NCBI RefSeq assembly: GCF_017696075.1 | Contig: NZ_JAAORI010000003.1 | Coordinates: forward strand, 434,001 to 498,000 | DNA length: 64,000 nt | From: Prochlorococcus marinus XMU1411 | GTDB lineage: Bacteria > Cyanobacteriota > Cyanobacteriia > PCC-6307 > Cyanobiaceae | Direction of reading: 5' to 3' | Shown: positions 45,802-54,667 of the stretch, piece after piece | How the letters are laid out: each line of letters opens with the position of its first letter | Numbering within the stretch: position 1 is the first letter of the stretch | Position numbers and translations under genes: made by a program | The notes under the pieces: model-generated | Told to the model about the DNA's origin: nothing | What the model saw: only the letters and a program-made list of their open reading frames with translations | The model's database searches: none

Positions 45802-46530
45802 TTAAATGTTATTCTTTATAGGATTGTTATCAGATCTCAATACACATTTCTCAACTTCCCAATTAAAGTTTTCCCATATATGGTCTTCTAATTTATAGTT
45901 GCTTCCAGTAAAAACTCCTAACTTAACTTTTGTAGGTGAAGCAGAACAATACTGCCTGCTTCCAGCTGATGCAAGATATTGTTGATGGTATTGTTCCGCA
46001 AAAAAATATGTATCAATCATTTTTATTTCCGTTTCAATTAAACCAAGATTTTTTTTGCTTAGTTCCGTTTGATATTGTTCCTTACTGGCTAATATGGTTT
46101 TAATATTATTTTCATTTTTGTAAAATATTGCTGATCTATATTGTGTCCCCATGTCATTACCTTGTCTGTTTTTTTGAGTAGGATCATGACATTCCCAAAA
46201 CATTTTTAATAGATCACTTATATCTATTTCACTTTTATTCCATATAACTCTTACAACTTCTGAATGACCAGTTAAGCCAGAACAAACTTCATAATAAGTT
46301 GGATTGTTTTTTTCCCCTCCAGCATAACCTACAGATGTTGTGATAACTCCAGGAAGTTTCCAAAAACATTTTTCAGCACCCCAGAAACACCCACATCCAA
46401 AAATTATTTCATCTTCTTCTACATTAGGATCTTTTTTGATATCTGTTTTTAATATTCTATGTAATGAATAAGCATCATTAGTTAAATTTACCTCCTCATT
46501 ATTCATAATGTTTTTCAGAAATTTAAACAT
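45802..46530 (-). CDS. msrA: Peptide methionine-S-sulfoxide reductase
   Basis: A 242-residue MsrA; active-site motif IFGCGCFWGAEKCFW near residue 44, VGYAGGEKNNPTYYEVCSG, GHSEVVRV and YFAEQYHQQYL. Reduces methionine sulfoxide in damaged proteins. Has an N-terminal extension of about 40 residues and a C-terminal extension compared with minimal MsrA. Starts 38 bp after the ABC exporter on the other side. Confidence 0.95.
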   Translation of the reverse strand: MFKFLKNIMNNEEVNLTNDAYSLHRILKTDIKKDPNVEEDEIIFGCGCFWGAEKCFWKLPGVITTSVGYAGGEKNNPTYYEVCSGLTGHSEVVRVIWNKSEIDISDLLKMFWECHDPTQKNRQGNDMGTQYRSAIFYKNENNIKTILASKEQYQTELSKKNLGLIETEIKMIDTYFFAEQYHQQYLASAGSRQYCSASPTKVKLGVFTGSNYKLEDHIWENFNWEVEKCVLRSDNNPIKNNI

Positions 46531-46567
46531 AATTTAAATCTTTTTATTATAAGAAAAAAAATTACTT

Positions 46568-48313
46568 TTAGCTCTTAACAATTCTGGTAGCTAGTTCTCT
46601 ATCCCAAAGTTGTTTATATAGTCCATTCACTTCTACTAAATCTTTATGAGTCCCTTCTTGTACTATTTCTCCTTTATCCATTACTAAAACCCTATCACAT
46701 GTAGCTGCAACAGAAAGTTGGTGACTAATCATTATGATTGTTTTATTACTTCTATCACTCATTTCATCTATTATTCTTGCTGCTGTTTTATTATCTACGC
46801 TTGCTAAAGCATCATCAAGAACAACAATAGGAGAATCAACAAGTAGTGCTCTACCTAGCGCAGTTCTTTGCCTTTGTCCTCCACTTAATGTAATACCTCT
46901 TTCACCAACAATAGTTTTAAACCTTTGTGGAAAACTATTAATATCGTCAATTAATCCAGCTTTTGTTGCGCTTTCTTTAACTAAATATTTAGAAGCATTG
47001 GGTTCTCCAAAACTTAGGTTTTCTGAGATTGTAGAAGTAAATAAGAATGCTTCTTGAGGAACGATTGAAATATTTTTTCTTAGATCACTTAATTTTAAAG
47101 TTTTTACATCAATTTCATCTAAAAATAATTGATTATCTGGTATTTCAATAGTCCGTCCTAGAGATTTTGCTAGTGTTGTCTTTCCACAACCTACTGGGCC
47201 AACTATTGCAATAAGTTCTCCAGGATAAATTTTAAAATTGAGATTATTTAATGAATTAAATTTTGATCCTGAATACTTTATAGTTAAATTTTTTGCTTCT
47301 AATAATCCTTTAATCTTTCTTTTTAAAAATTTAGTTTCTTCTCTATCTACAATATTTGGGTTGTTCTGAAAGATTTCTTCAACACGATCTAAACTTACTT
47401 GACCAATTTGAAAAGTATTTAAGGTAAAACCTAATAGAGCTGTGGGGAAGACAAGTCTTTCTACGTAAAGAATTAAAGCTACTAAACCACCTATAGAAAT
47501 AAATCCACTCTCTAATTGAAAAGTTCCTAATGATAATAAAATCAATAATGAAATTGAGGAAATCCCCTGTAACAAAGGGAATAGGGTACTCGCTGTTCTA
47601 GCAAGTTTGATCGCTGAATTTCGATAAGCATTATTATATATGTTAAATTCTTTTTTCTCAGCATTCTCTTGGGCATAAATTTTAATGGCGCTTATGCCAG
47701 AAAGATCTTCTTGTATTAGATCACTAAGTTTTGATAATGATTCTTGTTGAGCTTTTCTTTGATTAACCATTCTGCCGCCAAATAGACTTACAATTCCAAG
47801 GATTAATGGAAAAATCATTAAAGCTGATATTGTTAATGTTTTATTAATTGAAAACATTGAGGGAATAGTGAATGAATAAGCTAAAACAATGTTGCACAAG
47901 CTTAAAACTGTAAAACCTAAAAGTCTTCTTATGTTTTCAACATCGCTTGTAGCTCTACTAATAATGTCTCCACTACCTTTTTTTTGGATCCATTCTGGAT
48001 CTTGAATAAGTAAATGGTCAAATAGTTTTTGACGAAGATTTACTTCTACTTTTCTACCTATTCCGAAGACAATCTGTCTGGAAAATAATCTTATTAAACC
48101 CATACAAGTTGCTAGAAATATTAACCATAAAGATTTAGAAATAACAAAATCTGAAGAAAACCCATTTTGTAATTGGTCAATTATATTTTTTACTTCTAAT
48201 GGTATTACAACACTTAAAATATTTACTACCAATAGAGCTAAAGATCCATATATAAATTCTTTTTTATATGGTCTTAGGTATTTAGATATAACTTTTAATT
48301 TTAAATTTTTCAT
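46568..48313 (-). CDS. ABC exporter, fused permease-ATPase (MsbA-like)
   Basis: A 581-residue half-transporter: six membrane helices in residues 1-310, then an ATPase with Walker A GPVGCGKTTLA, Q-loop IVPQEAFLFTSTISENL, signature LSGGQRQRTALGRAL and Walker B IVVLDDALASVD. Works as a dimer exporting lipid or hydrophobic molecules; substrate not deducible. Confidence 0.92.
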   Translation of the reverse strand: MKNLKLKVISKYLRPYKKEFIYGSLALLVVNILSVVIPLEVKNIIDQLQNGFSSDFVISKSLWLIFLATCMGLIRLFSRQIVFGIGRKVEVNLRQKLFDHLLIQDPEWIQKKGSGDIISRATSDVENIRRLLGFTVLSLCNIVLAYSFTIPSMFSINKTLTISALMIFPLILGIVSLFGGRMVNQRKAQQESLSKLSDLIQEDLSGISAIKIYAQENAEKKEFNIYNNAYRNSAIKLARTASTLFPLLQGISSISLLILLSLGTFQLESGFISIGGLVALILYVERLVFPTALLGFTLNTFQIGQVSLDRVEEIFQNNPNIVDREETKFLKRKIKGLLEAKNLTIKYSGSKFNSLNNLNFKIYPGELIAIVGPVGCGKTTLAKSLGRTIEIPDNQLFLDEIDVKTLKLSDLRKNISIVPQEAFLFTSTISENLSFGEPNASKYLVKESATKAGLIDDINSFPQRFKTIVGERGITLSGGQRQRTALGRALLVDSPIVVLDDALASVDNKTAARIIDEMSDRSNKTIIMISHQLSVAATCDRVLVMDKGEIVQEGTHKDLVEVNGLYKQLWDRELATRIVKS

Positions 48314-48393
48314 TTTATTTTGCCCATATGATTAAGATAATGTTTCATTTTTAGATATGTGAGCTAATTTTATAAATGATTCAGTATTTATTT

Positions 48394-48690
48394 ATGGGTA
48401 ACGAACAAACTCATCCTTTACATGAAACCGACAAGAGCATTATAGATTCCCTTATCACTAAAAATACACCAGAAGATCTTGACTATATAAATCTAGCTAG
48501 ATTAATAAATCGTTATACCAATTTCCCTGGAGAAATTGAAATTAAAAATGATATTGAAAAAATTTTAAAATTTTGGAAAATTACTAAGATCGAACTTTTT
48601 TCAAAAACAAAAAATATTTGGTCAAAAAGCTTCAGGCCTTCTAATACAAATAAAGACTTAGTTGGCTCAGGTTTTGATACCTCAAATTGA
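48394..48690 (+). CDS. DUF3288 family protein
   Basis: A 98-residue cyanobacterial protein: QTHPLHETDKSIIDSLI near the start, INLARLINRYTNFPG and ILKFWKITKIELFSKT. Start taken at ATG 48394, six codons after another ATG, since the family begins near the HP motif. Function unknown. Divergent from the ABC exporter and 34 bp before trpD. Confidence 0.75.
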   Translation: MGNEQTHPLHETDKSIIDSLITKNTPEDLDYINLARLINRYTNFPGEIEIKNDIEKILKFWKITKIELFSKTKNIWSKSFRPSNTNKDLVGSGFDTSN

Positions 48691-48723
48691 ATTTTATCTT
48701 TATAATTTTTCTTCAATAAATAA

Positions 48724-49758
48724 ATGACTTCTAATCTATCAAACGCTGAAATCCTAAATAATTTGTTAGAGGGAAGGAATCTTGATGATTTAACTTCTAG
48801 ATCTTTAATGCAAAGATGGCTTAATGATGAAATTTCAGATGTTGAAACAGGAGCCTTTTTAAGTGCTTTGAGAGCTAAGAGCTCTACAGGAGTGGAATTA
48901 AGTTCTATGGCTGAGGAACTTTTAAATGTTTGTGAATTGCCAGTAGCAAGACCAAATTTGTATTTGGTAGATACTTGTGGAACAGGAGGGGATGGAGCAA
49001 ATACATTTAATATTTCAACTGCAGTAGCATTTGTAGCTGCATCTTGTGGGGTAAAAATTGCAAAACACGGAAATAAAAGTGCTAGCGGGAAAGTTGGCTC
49101 TGCTGATGTTTTGTTAAAACTTGGTTTGAATTTAAATTGCTCATTAGAAAAAGTAATAACAGCCGTAAGTGAAATTGGAATAACTTTTTTGTTCGCACCT
49201 ATCTGGCATAAATCTTTAATAAAACTTGCTCCTTTAAGAAAGACCCTTGGAATAAGGACAGTATTCAATCAACTCGGACCATTGGTAAATCCTTTAAGAC
49301 CCAATGCGCAAGTTTTGGGTGTTGCTTCTGAGGATCTTTTAAAACCTATGGGAAGCGCTCTTTTAAAAATGGGGATGAATAGAGCAATAGTCGTTCATGG
49401 GTCTGGAGGCCTTGATGAGGCATCGCTTCAAGGAGAAAATAAGTTAGTGTTTGTTGAAAATGGAGAGTTAAGGTTTTCAGAAATAAATATTTCAGATTTT
49501 AACCATGAAAATATTTCTAATGAAAAGCTTGTAGTTTCTGATTTTGAGTCTAGTGAGGCAATATTAAAATCTGTTTTAAGTGGTTCTGGTCAAAAATCTC
49601 ATATTGATGTTGTTGCCTTGAATGCTGCTTTAGTTCTTTGGGCAGCAGGGATTGAGGATGATTTAAATGAAGGATTTAATAAAGCTTTATTTTCGATTTA
49701 TCAAGGAGATCCTTGGAAAAAGTTTTTACTTTTAAAAAATTATTTATCTACAAATTAA
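48724..49758 (+). CDS. trpD: Anthranilate phosphoribosyltransferase
   Basis: A 344-residue enzyme of tryptophan synthesis. Seen: [17 protein letters not shown] near residue 80 (PRPP loop), [18 protein letters not shown] near 116 and [13 protein letters not shown] near 180. Complete and canonical. carA follows closely. Confidence 0.96.
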   Translation: MTSNLSNAEILNNLLEGRNLDDLTSRSLMQRWLNDEISDVETGAFLSALRAKSSTGVELSSMAEELLNVCELPVARPNLYLVDTCGTGGDGANTFNISTAVAFVAASCGVKIAKHGNKSASGKVGSADVLLKLGLNLNCSLEKVITAVSEIGITFLFAPIWHKSLIKLAPLRKTLGIRTVFNQLGPLVNPLRPNAQVLGVASEDLLKPMGSALLKMGMNRAIVVHGSGGLDEASLQGENKLVFVENGELRFSEINISDFNHENISNEKLVVSDFESSEAILKSVLSGSGQKSHIDVVALNAALVLWAAGIEDDLNEGFNKALFSIYQGDPWKKFLLLKNYLSTN

Positions 49759-49772
49759 TTAATTTCATATTG

Positions 49773-50912
49773 ATGATTAATCCATATAAGAAAAATGCGA
49801 AATTAGTTTTAAGTAATGGAATTGTTTTTCCAGGATTCTTTTTCGGTGCTTCTGGTACAGCCATTGGTGAAATAGTTTTTAATACTGGAATGACCGGATA
49901 TCAAGAAGTTATTACTGATCCAAGTTATTACGGGCAGATATTAACATTCACTTATCCAGAGATTGGCAATACTGGTATTAATTTTGAAGATTCAGAATCT
50001 AATATTAATGTTAAAGGTATAATTGTTAGAAATTTTTCATCCAATAACAGCAATTGGAGATCTAAAAAGAGTTTTGATCAATGGTTAGTTGAGAAGAAAA
50101 TCATAGGTCTTTATGGAATTGATACAAGGGCTCTTGTTAAAATTTTAAGATCTAATGGTGCGATGAATGGAGTTATTACCTCTTTAGATAAAACTGATGA
50201 AAGTTGTTTAAAGATAATTAATGATACGCCAATGATGGAGGGTTTAAATTTATCAAAAGTAGTTTCAGCAAAGGAACAATATTTATGGAACAGTCATACG
50301 CAAACAATTTTTGATTTAAGAAAAAGATATGCTGAATCGTCTAAAAAATTAAAAATAGTTGCAATTGATTTTGGAATTAAAAATTCAATTTTAAATAGAC
50401 TTGTATCTCATGGATGTGAAGTTTTGGTTTTACCTTCTCGATCTTCTCTCAAAGATGTTCTGTCTAACAAGCCGGACGGTATATTCTTCTCAAATGGTCC
50501 AGGGGATCCTTCTTCTGTTTTAGAAGGTATAGAATTAGCAAAATCACTTATTGAATATGGCGAAATACCTATGTTTGGTATTTGCCTTGGTCACCAAATA
50601 TTTGGATTAGCATTAGGAGGTTCAACTTATAAATTACCTTTTGGACATCGCGGTTTAAATCACCCTTGTGGTGAAAATAATAAAATTGAGATAACTAGTC
50701 AAAATCATGGTTTCGCTATTGATCCTAATTCTCTCTCAAAAGATATAGTTAGAATAACTCACTACAACCTTAATGATAATACTGTGGCTGGCCTAGAGGT
50801 TAATAATAAGCCAATATTTAGTGTGCAATATCATCCAGAAGCAGGACCTGGACCACATGATTCAGATTATTTATTTAAAAAATTTGTTTCTCTAATGTTA
50901 GAAAGATGTTGA
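49773..50912 (+). CDS. carA: Carbamoyl-phosphate synthase small subunit
   Basis: A 379-residue glutamine amidotransferase subunit. N-terminal CarA domain (GEIVFNTGMTGYQEVITDPS), then the class I amidotransferase: FSNGPGDP, nucleophile in FGICLGHQIFGLAL and FSVQYHPEAGPGPHD. Supplies ammonia to CarB for arginine and pyrimidine synthesis. Start set at ATG 49773; an earlier ATG would overlap trpD by 46 bp and add an unrelated tail. Confidence 0.95.
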   Translation: MINPYKKNAKLVLSNGIVFPGFFFGASGTAIGEIVFNTGMTGYQEVITDPSYYGQILTFTYPEIGNTGINFEDSESNINVKGIIVRNFSSNNSNWRSKKSFDQWLVEKKIIGLYGIDTRALVKILRSNGAMNGVITSLDKTDESCLKIINDTPMMEGLNLSKVVSAKEQYLWNSHTQTIFDLRKRYAESSKKLKIVAIDFGIKNSILNRLVSHGCEVLVLPSRSSLKDVLSNKPDGIFFSNGPGDPSSVLEGIELAKSLIEYGEIPMFGICLGHQIFGLALGGSTYKLPFGHRGLNHPCGENNKIEITSQNHGFAIDPNSLSKDIVRITHYNLNDNTVAGLEVNNKPIFSVQYHPEAGPGPHDSDYLFKKFVSLMLERC

Positions 50913-50973
50913 CATATTGTTTTCTTTTGATTTGATAATTACATTTGATATATTAATTTTTTGGAGGTATTAG

Positions 50974-51339
50974 ATCATAGAAGATTTCCAGAAGTTAACG
51001 GTTTCTTTAAGAGGAAACCTTGAGGTTAAAACAAACATTATTGTTTTTTCTTTTAAGGGCCAACTTGATGCTTTTTCAGAAAAACAATTTAAGACTTTTG
51101 TTACTAATAATTTAAAAAATGAACTTCCATTCGTTATTGATCTTGCAAAAATAGATTTTTTAGATTCCTCTGGTCTTGGAGCTCTTGTTCAAACTGCTAA
51201 AGAATGTAAGAAGTCTAATCTTGGCTTCTCTGTAGTTGGCAATTCGAGAGTGGCCCAAACAATTAAACTTGTTCGTTTGGGAGATTTTCTTAACTTGAAG
51301 TCAAGTCTTGAAGATGCATTAAATTATTTAAAGAATTGA
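50974..51339 (+). CDS. STAS-domain (anti-sigma-factor antagonist-like) protein with non-AUG start
   Basis: A 121-residue single STAS domain: NIIVFSFKGQLDAFSEKQFK, then VIDLAKIDFLDSSGLGALVQ with the phospho-acceptor Ser of the DSSG motif, then GFSVVGNSRVAQTIKLVRLG. No ATG, GTG or TTG lies in frame before the DSSG motif, and an in-frame TAG occurs at 50971-50973. A strong GGAGG at 50963-50967 points to ATC at 50974 or ATA at 50977 as the start. SpoIIAA-like members switch partners by phosphorylation; the partner kinase is not seen here. Overlaps the mini-RNase III start. Confidence 0.8.
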   Translation: MIEDFQKLTVSLRGNLEVKTNIIVFSFKGQLDAFSEKQFKTFVTNNLKNELPFVIDLAKIDFLDSSGLGALVQTAKECKKSNLGFSVVGNSRVAQTIKLVRLGDFLNLKSSLEDALNYLKN

Positions 51340-51734
51340 ATTATTGGATTCAAAACTTGTCTCCTTATGGATCACCCGAAGATATAGGCGTTATCCAACT
51401 TGCTTGGCTTGGAGATTCAGTATGGGAGCTTCATCAAAGACTTAGGCATGTTCATTTCCCTTTAAAATCAAAAGATCTCCATTTATCTGTAGTAAATGAA
51501 GTAAAAGCAAAATCACAGGCAGAATCATTAAGTCAAATTGAACATTTATTAAATTTAAATGAAATTGATCTAATTAGGCGTGCTAGAAATAAAACAAAGA
51601 GATATCCAAAGTCTTCAGACCCTACCATATACTCTAGAGCAACTGGTTTTGAAACTCTCATTGGTTGGCTATTTTTAAAAGATCCTCAAAGATTATCAAC
51701 ACTTTTTGAATATTTAGAACTAAAAATGAATTAA
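51336..51734 (+). CDS. mrnC: Mini-ribonuclease III
   Basis: A 132-residue RNase III catalytic domain without the RNA-binding domain. Key block IQLAWLGDSVWELHQRLRH contains the catalytic Asp; VNEVKAKSQAESL and RRARNKTKRYPKSSDP follow. In relatives it trims 23S rRNA ends. Starts at TTG 51336 overlapping the STAS stop (TTGA), so the two are translationally coupled; the rRNA methyltransferase follows 4 bp later. Confidence 0.92.
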   Translation: MNYWIQNLSPYGSPEDIGVIQLAWLGDSVWELHQRLRHVHFPLKSKDLHLSVVNEVKAKSQAESLSQIEHLLNLNEIDLIRRARNKTKRYPKSSDPTIYSRATGFETLIGWLFLKDPQRLSTLFEYLELKMN

Positions 51735-51738
51735 TCCT

Positions 51739-52746
51739 ATGAAAAACTCCTCAAAAAAATTTTTTCTCGGAAAAAATAATAAAAATAACAAAAAAAATTC
51801 TGATTTTGGTTCTTACTCAAAAAATAAAAATCGTTCAGAAAAAAATGAAAGATTTTTGAAGAATTCTTTTAAAAATAATAATGTTGATAATTTAAATAAA
51901 AATGAAAAAAATAATATTTTTTCATCTTCAAATAAAAGAAAACCAATATTTAAATCTAATTCAGAATTTTCTAATAAAAACCCTGAAATTCAACAAGACT
52001 TTACTAATAAAAGAAATTTTGATGATTGGATATGGGGTAAACATTCTGTTTATGAGGCTCTTTGTAGTGAAAGAGCGATTAATAGGATTTGGTGTACTTC
52101 GGAAATCTTTTCCTCTGACAAATTCTATATTTTGCTTAAGAACCTTAAATCAAAAGGAGTTCTTATTGAAGAAGTTTCTTGGAACAGGCTTTCGCAACTA
52201 ACTTATGGTGCTTCACATCAAGGCGTTGTATTGCAGTTAGCATGCTCTAAAACAATATCCCTAGAACAATTAATCGATTTTTCTAAACACAACTGTGCAA
52301 ATCCCATACTACTAGCATTAGACGGTATAACTGATCCACATAATGTTGGTGCGATTATAAGATCTGCAGAAGCATTTGATTGTAAAGGCATTATTATTCC
52401 TCAGAGAAGATCAGCTGGATTGACGGGAACAGTCGCCAAAGTAGCTGCAGGAGCCTTAGAACACTTGCAAGTTAGTAGAGTTGTTAACTTGAATAGAGCA
52501 CTAGAGGAGCTTAAGAAAAATGGTTTTCTTATTGTAGGCTTATCTGGAGATGGTCAATTATCTATCTCAAATTTTTTAGAAAAAGCACCCTTGGTAGTTA
52601 TAGTCGGCTCTGAAGATAAAGGTATTTCTTTACTTACTCAAAAAAAATGTGATTATCATTTAAGCATTCCTCTAAAAGGTAAGACTTCAAGTTTAAATGC
52701 CTCCGTGGCGGCCGCTATATCACTATTTCATTTGACCTGCAAATAA
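51739..52746 (+). CDS. rlmB: SpoU/TrmH-family 23S rRNA 2'-O-methyltransferase
   Basis: A 335-residue protein. Residues 1-90 form a low-complexity, Asn/Lys/Ser-rich tail. Residues 92-170 are the RNA-binding substrate domain (DDWIWGKHSVYEAL). The SPOUT knot follows: DPHNVGAIIRSAEAF, IVGSEDKGI and IPLKGKTSSLNASVAAAI. Typically makes Gm2251 in 23S rRNA. Operon with mini-RNase III fits an rRNA maturation module. Confidence 0.9.
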   Translation: MKNSSKKFFLGKNNKNNKKNSDFGSYSKNKNRSEKNERFLKNSFKNNNVDNLNKNEKNNIFSSSNKRKPIFKSNSEFSNKNPEIQQDFTNKRNFDDWIWGKHSVYEALCSERAINRIWCTSEIFSSDKFYILLKNLKSKGVLIEEVSWNRLSQLTYGASHQGVVLQLACSKTISLEQLIDFSKHNCANPILLALDGITDPHNVGAIIRSAEAFDCKGIIIPQRRSAGLTGTVAKVAAGALEHLQVSRVVNLNRALEELKKNGFLIVGLSGDGQLSISNFLEKAPLVVIVGSEDKGISLLTQKKCDYHLSIPLKGKTSSLNASVAAAISLFHLTCK

Positions 52747-52866
52747 TATAGTTATTAATAATCACTGTTATTAATGACCTCTTAATGTTGTTGTTTCAAT
52801 ATATTTATGTGATTAATAAAAAATTATTGAATTTTCACTACAAAATTGTATAGAATTTAACAAGAA

Positions 52867-53106
52867 TTGTGGTTTAGTAGGCCAAAAAAATTGATTAGAA
52901 ACTTTGGAAACAAACTCGGATTAGCTTGGTGGGCTAAAATTGAGACAGAAAAACCTAATGGCACCTACTGGTTTGGCCCATTTATTACTAAACGTAGTTT
53001 AAAAGAAAATATGTCTTCTTTTATTAATGATCTTTCAGATGAAGGTTTTAAAAATATAAAACATAGTTTGGTTCGCTGCAAAAAAGAAGAACCATTAACT
53101 GTCTGA
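52867..53106 (+). CDS. DUF1816 family protein
   Basis: A 79-residue cyanobacterial protein; LGLAWWAKIETEKPNGTYWF and GPFITKRSLKENMSSFINDL match DUF1816, which resembles the CpcD-like linker fold. Prochlorococcus has no phycobilisomes of the usual kind, so the role is unknown. Starts with TTG at 52867. Confidence 0.75.
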   Translation: MWFSRPKKLIRNFGNKLGLAWWAKIETEKPNGTYWFGPFITKRSLKENMSSFINDLSDEGFKNIKHSLVRCKKEEPLTV

Positions 53107-53134
53107 TAAATTTAATTTTAAAAAAAATTAAGTA

Positions 53135-54583
53135 ATGAATTTTAATTCTTTAAGAAAAGAAATTTTTAACAATAATGCTTCTGTTAAGGAATTAGTTAAT
53201 GATATTTTTGCCAAGATAGATCATAAAGATCCTGAAGTTAACTCATATATTTGTATTACAAAAGATAATGCACTTGCACAAGCAGATAATATAGACAAAT
53301 TAATTCAAAATAAAGAAAAACTTCCTCCTCTTGCGGGCATTCCAATAGCAATAAAGGATAATATTTGCACTAAAGGAGTTGTAACCACTTGTGCAAGCAA
53401 AATGCTAAAAAGTTTTGTTGCACCTTATGAATCTACAGCTTCAAGTAAATTATGGTCTTCAGGTGGAATTTGTTTAGGAAAGACAAATTTAGATGAATTT
53501 GCAATGGGTAGTTCGACTGAAACTTCTGTATTTGGCGTCACTTCAAACCCTTGGGATATTAATAGAGTTCCAGGAGGAAGCTCAGGCGGAAGTGCTGCTT
53601 CAGTTGCAGCTGGATTTTGTGCGGCAGCTATAGGTTCTGACACAGGAGGATCAATAAGGCAGCCAGCTTCTTTTTGTGGTGTTGTAGGTCTTAAGCCTAC
53701 TTATGGCAGAGTAAGCAGATGGGGATTGGTTGCATTTGCTAGCTCTCTTGATCAAATTGGTCCAATTACTAATACTGTTTCAGATGCTGCTGAAATTCTT
53801 TATTCAATATCTGGTAAAGACCCTTTTGACTCAACATGTCTTGATAAACCAGTGCCGAATTATTTGACTGATTTAAATAAATCTATAAAAGGTCTAAAGA
53901 TTGGAATTATTAAAGAATGTTTTGAACATAAAGGGCTCAATCCTGAAGTTAAGGAATCTGTTCTTTCTGGAGTTGAGAGATTCAAAACTTTAGGAGCTGA
54001 AGTTATTGAAGTTGAATGTCCTAGATTTAACGACGGTATCGCGACATATTATGTCATTGCACCTTCTGAAGCCTCCGCAAATTTAGCTAGATACGACGGA
54101 GTTAAATATGGCTACAGATCAAGCAAGGGTACAAATCTTATTGATATGACATCAAAAAGTAGAGCTGAAGGATTTGGAGATGAAGTGCAAAGAAGAATTT
54201 TGATAGGAACTTATGCTTTGTCAGCTGGATACAGTGATGCCTATTACAAAAAGGCACAAAAAGTTAGGACATTAATAAGAAGAGATTTTGATATTGCTTT
54301 TAAAAAAGTAGATATTCTATTAACCCCAACTTGTCCTACTACAGCTTTTTTGAAGGGTGATTTCGTAAATGACCCACTTTCTATGTATTTGTCTGATCTA
54401 TTAACTGTTCCTGTTAATTTAGCTGGACTTCCAGCAATCAGTATTCCCTGCGGTTTTGATACTAAAGGATTACCTATAGGAATGCAATTAATAGGCAATG
54501 TATTAGAAGAAAATAGAATATTGAATGCTGCAAATATCTTTGAAATTGATGCTCAGGTAATTAAGAAGAGACCTTTATTCTAA
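53135..54583 (+). CDS. gatA: Glutamyl-tRNA(Gln)/Asp-tRNA(Asn) amidotransferase subunit A
   Basis: A 482-residue amidase. Catalytic triad visible: Lys in PIAIKDNIC near residue 74, the cis-Ser in [14 protein letters not shown] and the nucleophile Ser in [12 protein letters not shown]. Makes Gln-tRNA(Gln) by transamidation, needed because most cyanobacteria lack GlnRS. Works with GatB and GatC, encoded elsewhere. Confidence 0.97.
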   Translation: MNFNSLRKEIFNNNASVKELVNDIFAKIDHKDPEVNSYICITKDNALAQADNIDKLIQNKEKLPPLAGIPIAIKDNICTKGVVTTCASKMLKSFVAPYESTASSKLWSSGGICLGKTNLDEFAMGSSTETSVFGVTSNPWDINRVPGGSSGGSAASVAAGFCAAAIGSDTGGSIRQPASFCGVVGLKPTYGRVSRWGLVAFASSLDQIGPITNTVSDAAEILYSISGKDPFDSTCLDKPVPNYLTDLNKSIKGLKIGIIKECFEHKGLNPEVKESVLSGVERFKTLGAEVIEVECPRFNDGIATYYVIAPSEASANLARYDGVKYGYRSSKGTNLIDMTSKSRAEGFGDEVQRRILIGTYALSAGYSDAYYKKAQKVRTLIRRDFDIAFKKVDILLTPTCPTTAFLKGDFVNDPLSMYLSDLLTVPVNLAGLPAISIPCGFDTKGLPIGMQLIGNVLEENRILNAANIFEIDAQVIKKRPLF

Positions 54584-54667
54584 ATTTGTATTAATAATTA
54601 ATTTGTAATCACAAAGTATAGATCTTTTAGAAATTTTCTCTATCTTATATATATAAATTATTTGAAT

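Noticed and set aside
48513-49268. Long minus-strand frame opposite trpD (251 codons)
   Set aside because: Runs antisense to a canonical TrpD with all motifs; composition fits a shadow frame.
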